This document shows positions 57,113 through 64,000 of a DNA stretch of 64,000 nt, one piece after another. This DNA comes from Amia ocellicauda (lineage: Eukaryota > Chordata > Actinopteri > Amiiformes > Amiidae). A program made the translations under genes and the position numbers. Under the pieces are notes generated by a model. The model ran no database searches. It was not told the DNA's origin and saw nothing but the letters and a program-made list of their open reading frames with translations. Each line of letters opens with the position of its first letter. The stretch's first letter is position 1. The stretch spans positions 21,596,323-21,660,322 of the forward strand of contig NC_089867.1 of NCBI RefSeq assembly GCF_036373705.1, written 5' to 3'.

Positions 57113-58361
57113 GCCTTAGTTGCATAAGATTTCACCCCCGAGTCAATACTTAGCAGAACCACCTTTGGCAGTAATTACAGCTGCAAGACTTTTTGGCAAA
57201 ATTGCTCAAGCTCTCTCCAGTCGGATAGGCACCAGTGATGAACAGCAGCTTTCTAGTTATCACAGATTCTCAGCTGGATTGGGGTCTGGGCTTTGGCTGT
57301 GTGTTTAGGATCATTGTCCTGCTGAAAGGTGAGCCTCTGCCCCAGTCCAAGATCTCTTGCAGACTGAAGCAGGTTTTCCTATATTTGGCTCCATCCATCT
57401 TGCCCTCAATCCTGACAAGTTTCCCAGTCCCTGCCGATGAAAAGCATCAACATCATGATGCTGCCACCACCATGCTTCACTGTGGGGATGATGTTCTCGA
57501 GTAGATGAGCAGTGTTGGCTTTGAGCCACACATTTTGTATTTAGGCCAATAACATCATCTGGTCTCATCAGACCAGAGATCCTTTTGCCACATATTTGCC
57601 GTGTCTTCCATGTGCTTCATGGCAATATCCAAATGGGATTTGATGTGATGGATTTTCAGAAATGACTTTCTCTTCCATACAGCCCAGCTTTGTTGAGCAC
57701 CCAGGTAATAGTTGACATATGGACAGTTTCTCCCATCCTGGCCATGGAACTCCGTAGCTCCTTCAGAGTTAGCATTGACCTCTTCATCTTTGACCACCAA
57801 CTTCCTTGCCCTGTTGCAGTTTCGGTGGATGACCTGCTCATGGCAGAGCTGTGGTTGTGCCATATTCTTTCAGTTTTTATTATAATGGATTTAATTGTGC
57901 TCTGGGAAATGTTCAACATTTGGGATATATTTTGTTTATAGCACAACCCTTGACTGGTCCTTTTCCAGAACTTTCTCACAGACTCGTTTTGGAAGCTCCT
58001 TGGTCTTCACGGTGTGGTCCTCCGGATATGCTCCCTGATATATTCTGGGGTTTTCCAGAAACAGGTGCACTGAATCAGAGACCATGTGACACAAGTGGAC
58101 TTTATTCAACTCATTATGTGACTTGGCCAATGGTTATGGAAGTGTGTCACGGCAAAGGGGGGTGAATACTTCTGCAATCAAGACATCGGTTTTTTTATTT
58201 TCAGTTAATTCAAATTACTATTTCCCCAACATCAACATTATGTAATACTTTATGCAGGTCAGTGACAAAATCCCAAACCCATTTTTATTCCAGACTGTAA
58301 CACTATAAAATGTTCAAAAGTTATTGCGGGATGGATAAATACTTATGCAATCGACTGTGTA
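57113..58361 (-). mobile_element. Decayed Tc1-like element
   Basis: The right end (ACTTATGCAATCGACTGTGTA) is complete, and the left end retains only TTGCATAAG next to the hAT-like element. The minus strand carries broken transposase fragments at about 57980-57320, for example WKRTSQGLCYKQNISQMLNI and MWQKDLWSDETR, spread over several frames. It ends less than 100 bases before the GC-rich ARHGEF16 promoter. Confidence 0.75.
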
Positions 58362-58399
58362 TCATTGCAGATGCTTTGGCTCTAAATATGAATCTGTTT

Positions 58400-58649
58400 T
58401 TATTTGCACAATATGAGGCGCAGGGCTGTCTGCTGCTGGCGGGACTCTGTGCGGGACTCTGTGCGGGAGCGGCCCAGTCCCGCACACCTGAGCGCGTCAC
58501 GGCGCGGCCCGCAGCGCAGCCAGGAAGTGGACGAGCAGCTGCAGTCGGTGTGAGGAGCCGCCCGGAGAGGAAAACACTGGGATCAGGAGAGAGAAGCACA
58601 AACTGCATCCATACATGCGCACGAACAGGAGTAAAGCACGCAGGCAGCG
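58400..58649 (+). promoter_or_regulatory. ARHGEF16: GC-rich promoter region and noncoding first exon of ARHGEF16
   Basis: A dense CpG patch at 58430-58570 begins just after the Tc1 copy. It leads into purine-rich sequence that ends at GCAGCG followed by a strong GTGAGTA donor at 58650. The only nearby downstream coding exon is the ARHGEF16 start exon at about 60164, so this is its likely untranslated first exon. The transcription start cannot be placed. Confidence 0.6.
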
Positions 58650-58693
58650 GTGAGTACAGTGTGAGTACAGTGTGAGTACAGTGTGAGTACAGT
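58650..58693 (+). repeat. Four tandem 11-bp units, each a splice-donor consensus
   Basis: GTGAGTACAGT is repeated four times in a row, starting exactly at the predicted donor of the noncoding exon. Each unit begins with a near-ideal GTGAGTA donor. Confidence 0.85.
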
Positions 58694-59589
58694 GTGCGCG
58701 GATTACTGTCCCACGAAACTTTAGATTTCGGTTGATCTGCTTCCAGATGTGTTTGCGCCCCCACTATCCACAACACACTAAAATCGCTTGCTATGTGTGT
58801 TTAACTTGGTAGACCCTAAACCTCGAAGTACTTCATTTCTGGTTGTCGTGTTGCATTCTTTATTTGGCAGGGGGGCTGCGTGGGAGAAGTTCAGGCAGCG
58901 ATTCTGCGCGGGTCTGCGCTGCTGCACCAATGGCATCGGTGCATTTCTGCAGATCTGCGCAAATCTGCGCTGATCGCGACCTCAGTTTCATGTTGGATTA
59001 GCGCGGTGGCAAAATAAAAGCAGGCGTGGACGGGATTTAATTGAACTCATTGTGCCACAAAAGTCTCGTCAGCTGGGGCCGTGTCTGTGCATGGGCAGGG
59101 TTGGTTGACACCTGCTTTGTGTGTCGCTATTTGCTGGAAAGCATGTTAGTTAACAAGGTATCATCCGAAGCAAAACAACAAGTACAGAAAAATGGAAACG
59201 TCTGTGGTCTGTACAGTATTTTAATGCGTTTTTTAATGGCATCTGTTGATGATCCTAAATACAAAATGCATGTTTTAACTACACATTGTTACCCGTCAAG
59301 TAGTTCATGCAAATACGTAGATCAATGGATACGAATACACAACATGTTTTAGTTGCAACCTGTACATAAATGCCAGCATACATTCAGCAAATGCTCATCA
59401 TCTGTCCCTTTCGCAGTCGCATGGGATATTTTCAACTCAATTAAGCGATGAAAGATTGTAAAACGTCATCAGACACATTGTAACTCTCTGCCCAAACCGC
59501 TTCCTATTTCGCTTCCCTGTTTGGGTTGGTGTTCATGTGGTCGGCGGTGTTGCGGGTTGGCAGTGGCAGTTTGTTTAGAAGCAGGGAGT

Positions 59590-59622
59590 GGGTGGGCAGT
59601 GGGTGGGCAGTGGGTGGGCAGT
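59590..59622 (+). repeat. Three tandem 11-bp G-rich units
   Basis: GGGTGGGCAGT three times, then a partial unit. The closely spaced G triplets could form a G-quadruplex. Located in the first intron of ARHGEF16. Confidence 0.85.
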
Positions 59623-60163
59623 GGGTGCTGTGACTGTGCCCCGTGGTCAGGGTGGGTTAGTAATAATCACGAGGTCCATTGTCATAAAACAGGCCAGTGG
59701 GAAAACCCCCGTGTGTGGAATAATAGGACACTGGGGACCGAGCGTAGGCTAACAACTCAACTGCCAGTCTTTAGGGCATGGAATAGTTAGGAATAAGCAA
59801 ATGATGTGTAAATGTACATGCATGCACGCATACATGTGCTGAATACTGAACGAGCTTGAAGGACATTTGGTTTGATCCGCCTGTTACTCATCGTTCTTGT
59901 TGAGAATAGTCTGGATTGGATCCCAATTAAAAGCATGTGTGCTGAAATCCATGCGAGTAAGAAGGGAATGTCCTTATTTTCTGTCCAGCGTATTTTAAAG
60001 CGCTTCCTGCAGGATGGAACCGCCGACCGTGTCCTGTGTGTTGAGTTGAGGGTCATAAAAAAGCAGACGCTGTACTAGACCACTGCATGTTAATGAGCAA
60101 AGCCCTGACGTTCACTCACACACACTGTGTGGTTTCTTTTCCTATCTTGCCCCTTGAACACAG

Positions 60164-60863
60164 GCAGTTTTGTTCCAGCACATGACATTAACAGCAGCGT
60201 CTGGGTCCAGCTCCAGCTCCTGGCAGATGGTGATGAGTTTACAGCAAGTGGAGACCTCTGGGTGTTTGAATCTATAAAAGGGCTGGGAGCAGGATGTCAC
60301 ACAGACAGTCAGATGGCTCTTTGGGGGACCAGGCGCCCCTTCTACTGGAAAAGAAGTTTGCCTCGGAGCTGCGACTCGAGGGCATCTCTGGACCGCAGGT
60401 CACCGTGTCAGTGGCCGAGCCTTCCTCTGAGGAGGAGCCGGCCAAGATGAAGCCAATAGTTCTGAGCACCCAGAGTCAGGCTGCCATGAAACTGGGCACC
60501 CAGCAGATCATCCCCAAGAACTTGGCAGTGTCCAGCCGGAGCAAAGTCCGCCACCACACCACCGTCGTCACCCTGCCCGTGTCCCTGGAGCCCCAGGTGG
60601 ACAAACGGGCCTCGGCCCCGCCGGACGGTTCCTGGGACGACTACGACAGCGACGGGGAGGGCTGCACCCTCGGCAGGAACCGCAGGAACCAGTCGTACCG
60701 CGTGGCCGTCAAGAGCCTGGACAACCTCTCCCCCACCTCCCTCACCTCCAGCCAGCTCTCCACTCTCAAACCCGTCTCTGAAGAACGAGAGCCCAGCCCT
60801 GCCCGAAATCCTGGACGCAGCAACACCGGTCGCAGCCCTGGACGCAGCCCCGGCCGGGGCAAG
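60164..60863 (+). CDS. ARHGEF16: ARHGEF16 first coding exon
   Basis: The acceptor CCTTGAACACAG ends at 60163. Translation starts at 60294, and 190 codons run to GGCAAG and a GTGAGG donor in phase 0. The exon end holds a short Pro-Gly-Arg-Ser repeat (three near-identical NPGRS, SPGRS, SPGRG units). The C-rich third positions contrast with the introns. Confidence 0.88.
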
Positions 60864-63617
60864 GTGAGGAAAACTGATTACATTTGTCCAATTTGTATAA
60901 TTAGGAAGAAAATGTCAGTCTCGGTAACACCCCTGGTTTTAAGGAGGATGCGTAGATCTGTCCCCTGATAAAGCCCTTTTCCTGTTTAGGCACGAAAGTG
61001 ATTTTAAATTTCACGTTTAATGTATTTGCCTTAAAAATGTATTTATTTATTTGTATTGTTAATTGGTTACTTGGTTGTTTTTTCAATGTTTGCTTTTTAC
61101 CAGTTTGAGGTGCAGAATAAATTGCAAGGAGTATTTATCAATAGTTCTACACCAAATCAAAGATTCCCTTTGTTTAAAAAATCTCCACAGGGGAAAAAAC
61201 AATATGAAAACATTTTCCCATCATTTTTGTTTGTCTTGAGGCGAAGAACACATTTCCCTCCCTCTGTGTGGGATCAACACCTTTATTTCACACTGCTTAA
61301 TTTCCCCTGAAATCGATCTCTCGACTGTAGTGCCTCTAGGTGGATGATGGACTAGCTGATCAGTTTAGACCAGCGCGCCAAAAGTATGACACCAAGCATT
61401 GGGTGAAACGCACAAAAATAACTGGTTCCTCATAATCTGTCGTGGCATGTTGTTGCTGGTTACGCCTCTCCAAAGACTGTGCTAAAAATACCACCTTAAG
61501 CGAGATAGGAAGCTGTTGAAGAAATCAACCCATAAGCCTACAATAATATCTTTGAAAAAGTTCTATTATAGTATGAATAAAAGTTTCTAATTACAAACTG
61601 AAGCTGAGGAACAATAGGATCAGTTTTCCAGACGTGTTTTCTCTCGTTTGACACTAAACTTTTTAACTAACGAGCAGTCCTGTTGCACACTCTCGATCAG
61701 GCTTATTGTGTCGCTCTGTCACCCACACTAAACCGTAATGCATCATGAGTTCAGTGAAGCTTTTTACTGTGGAGGAAAGTGCAGGCAGCGGGTTACAGCT
61801 TGATCACTTCACAGTGGGTTTATTTATTAGTGATAAGGAGCCACTAGCTTCCCTGCTTTATTTGGCTTTTGGTCTAGTGTCAGTGCGAAGGTGTCACCAT
61901 AACTCTAGGCTAGTCCTGTATTTTCTGATGCATTGTGTTGGTTTTTGGCATTATGGCCAATTTCAGCGTCAACACAGTTTTAGAGATAGCGATCTTGAAT
62001 GTATGCAAATGAACCCAGTTGTGTAGAAGTGACGTTGACAATGACCACACAAGCGAAAGTAAATACGCAGCGCTACTGATTGACAGGGTTCACAGTGAGG
62101 AGGTCAAAAGCAGGTGATATGGCTCAAAAATAAATTATAGGTGATATACGGTGAATATCACAATATATAATAATTGATGTGCATCCTTTTGCTTCCACTA
62201 CATTCATATAATTTAATTCACTGTGTACGTGTTGTTTTGAACCCCCCCGCATCACTGAAGATGCTGCTTCCCGTGATCCATTGAAAGGGGATCATATTTC
62301 ACTGCTTTTCTTGTTCTTAAAACTATTAAACCGCTATATTGCTCAACCCTAGGCCCCGGGAAAGCCCAGTTCTTTAAACTGCTCCTAGGATGTTGTCAGA
62401 CTTTGTGGACAGTCACCGTTGCCGTATCTGCATTGAAGAGCATGACCGTTCTGTGATGCTTTTATATTTCCACCAGCGGCTTCCTTCCCTTATTTTTCTC
62501 CTTTTTTGCTCTTTCGCATGCCTGCTGGCAAGCGGTTCCCTCGAAAGTCTGAACAGAGAGGCAGCCAGCTGCTCGGCGGTTAAAGGAGAGAGATTTAAAA
62601 AGCAATCAACATAAATAACCCCCATCAATACATTAATTCACTAAAAGGAAGAGCTATGATATGTAGACGAATTGTACCGGCTCCATTTGTCTCGGCAGCA
62701 TGGCGCCCTTATTATTCCTGACGGGTAAACTGGTGTTGTTCTTGTCATTTATGCAGAAAAGCTTTGGGAGGAAGAGGAACGCAAAACACGGGGGTTCCTT
62801 CAAGGATGGTACGTGTTTTATTTCCCTCTGGGTCATCTGACGTGTGGGCTGTCAGAGAAGTCAGATCAGTTGAGACACAGAAACGGCAGGATCAGGATTA
62901 TTCACCCAGACAGTTTCTTTGTGACTGCTCTACATATTTTAGAATAATTTAAAAGAACATCTTGGTCATCTAAATGAGAGAGAGGAAGTATTTTAAAGGG
63001 CTTCTTGAGTTGCAGCTGTATGTGAGTGACTCAGAGCCGGTCTCAGACAATTTAGCAAGATCAAAAACTGAATGTGTTTATTTTAGTAGTTATATAATTA
63101 TAGATTTATTTTAATGCGATATTTTAGTCACTGTTGGTAGTGGAACTGCCTGCTGTGCTGTGCTGTGTGCCTGGGTGGCTGATTTGAATGGGAAACTGGT
63201 TCTGGAGAGGAGGTGTCAGATGTGGCAGTGAAGCGTCATCGCCCTGCGAGTAGAGCGCTGGTGCTCCCTGGGAGAGAGAAGGAGACACCCTGGGACCCTA
63301 TGGAGGAGGCTTCCCCCATCGGCTGGGTTTGGCGGCGCCTCTCCGTGGCCACCAGCTCCCTGCAGCTGTCCCTGGACTTCAGGGGGGAGGAGCTCTCCGT
63401 CTCGGACACCTTCCTCGGCTCCTTTCTGACCCGCATCCTGTCCACAGAGCCCCGGCTGTACCAGGAGATCCGGGAGCGCGGCCTGCACGCCAACAACCAG
63501 GACACGGACGACGAGCTGCTGGACGACTTCGTCCAAGTGGAGCACCCCGAGCCGGACCGCGGCATCGTGGTGAAGAACTACCGGCCGGCCCACCTCTCCT
63601 GGAGCCAGCTGCCACAG
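60294..63617 (+). CDS. ARHGEF16: Rho guanine nucleotide exchange factor 16, N-terminal part (runs off window)
   Basis: Three exons, 60294-60863, 62757-62808 and 63448-63617, join in phase to 264 residues. ARHGEF16 is an ephexin-family exchange factor with DH, PH and SH3 domains acting on RhoG/Cdc42-type GTPases; those domains lie beyond the window. The visible part matches the human N-terminus: MSHRQSDGSL, PIVLSTQSQAAMKLGTQQII, RRNQSYRVAVKSL, then FGRKRN--GGSFKD, EPRLYQEIRERGL, and IVVKNYRPAHLSWSQLP just before the DH domain. The start ATG has A at -3 and aligns with the human start. Human ARHGEF16 has about 709 residues, so somewhat over a third of the gene product is present. PLEKHG5, which lies near ESPN in human, was considered and does not fit. 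Confidence 0.9.
60864..62756. other. ARHGEF16 intron 2
   Basis: About 1.9 kb of AT-rich sequence. No exon or known repeat recognised. Confidence 0.6.
62757..62808 (+). CDS. ARHGEF16: ARHGEF16 second coding exon (52 nt)
   Basis: Between TTATGCAG and GTACGT. Encodes KSFGRKRNAKHGGSFKD plus one base, a basic segment conserved in the family. Confidence 0.88.
63300..63447 (+). CDS. ARHGEF16: Possible alternative N-terminus or exon extension of ARHGEF16
   Basis: From ATG 63300 the frame runs without a stop straight into the third coding exon. The 49 codons have strongly C/G-rich third positions, as in the real exons and unlike intron. It reads MEEASPIGWVWRRLSVATSS, then a hydrophobic-acidic stretch to FLTRILSTEPRLYQ. 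It could be an alternative first exon, or, with an acceptor at TTCAG (63378-63382) in the correct phase, a longer third exon. The -3 base is C, so the start context is weak. Confidence 0.4.
63448..63617 (+). CDS. ARHGEF16: ARHGEF16 third coding exon
   Basis: After CTGTCCACAG; encodes EPRLYQEIRERGL, an acidic DTDDELLDD run and KNYRPAHLSWSQLPQ, and ends at GTCAGA. The same frame is open upstream to 63213, which raises an alternative start (see the next entry). Confidence 0.9.
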
Positions 63618-64000
63618 GTCAGAGAGGGAGAGAGGGAGCGGGTGTGTGGGGGAATGCCGTGACTTGTGATTGTGCTAAATGTGGGGGTGGGGTGGGGAAG
63701 ACCGTATAGGAGATGGGATGGCAGTGTTATAATAATGGCAGGGCAGTGACTGGAGTCAGTTTTGTGTTGTTGTACTTTCGGAGTGAGCTGTTCACATTCC
63801 TAGGAATTTATTCCAGAAATCCGCTAGTCCCCGTTTTGTGTGTGCTCACTTTAATGGTGTTTTATTTGTTTGGTTTTGAAAAGATATAATTGGTGATATA
63901 GTGTTTCTAAAACGTGTGAAGCTCTTGCTCGGCTCACAATGGACTGGCTTTAGACAGTAGTCTTTAAGTTGAATAAGGTGCAGGGTTATGCCTGGGTACA
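63618..64000. other. Start of ARHGEF16 intron 4
   Basis: No exon seen to the window edge. The DH-domain exons must lie beyond it. Confidence 0.6.

Noticed and set aside
58321..58776. 151-codon minus-strand frame across the CpG-rich patch
   Set aside because: The frame starts beyond the tandem donor repeats and includes them and transposon end sequence; it has no protein similarity that I recognise.
60294..63617. PLEKHG5 as the identity of the right-hand gene
   Set aside because: PLEKHG5 lies near ESPN in human, but the MSHRQSDGSL start, LKLGTQQ-type motif and LYQEIRERGL segment fit ARHGEF16 instead.

Overview
The window is vertebrate nuclear DNA, most likely from a ray-finned fish. It contains intron-rich genes with GT-AG junctions, several Tc1-like DNA transposon copies of the kind common in fish genomes, and long dinucleotide microsatellites. 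I cannot name the species. All three recognised genes lie on the plus strand. Exon boundaries were read by eye from open reading, splice consensus and codon phase; protein comparisons are from memory of the families.

Layout. (1) About 1160-5460: a complete five-exon claudin gene, closest in my judgement to claudin-16. Its second intron carries a Tc1-like transposon at 2795-4337. (2) About 6524-52645: the espin gene (ESPN), an actin-bundling protein of stereocilia and microvilli. The joined exons encode 858 residues: ankyrin repeats, two proline-rich segments, a WH2 motif and the C-terminal actin-bundling module. (3) 52.65-58.4 kb: intergenic DNA with no gene seen, holding a small hAT-like element beside a decayed Tc1 copy. 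(4) About 58.4 kb to the window end: a GC-rich promoter region and the first exons of ARHGEF16, a Rho-family guanine nucleotide exchange factor. The gene runs off the right edge before its DH domain.

The most interesting part is the layered transcript structure of the espin locus. A single 1818-base exon (44834-46651) sits between the two halves of the actin-bundling module. It has a strong splice acceptor in the right phase and would replace the second half of the module with a 605-residue C-terminus resembling that of the paralogue espin-like (ESPNL). So one locus may encode both an ESPN-type and an ESPNL-type tail by alternative terminal exons. Three candidate internal first exons, with donors at 29282, 39102 and 49445, would give shorter espins of about 307, 232 and 86 residues. 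The last supplies its own start codon and seven new residues in frame with the distal half of the actin-bundling module. Two in-frame microexons, 27 and 12 nt, add further variation.

ESPN and ARHGEF16 both lie on human 1p36 but are megabases apart there, so their adjacency here is a conserved linkage with a different local order. All isoform proposals are inferences from sequence and need RNA evidence.
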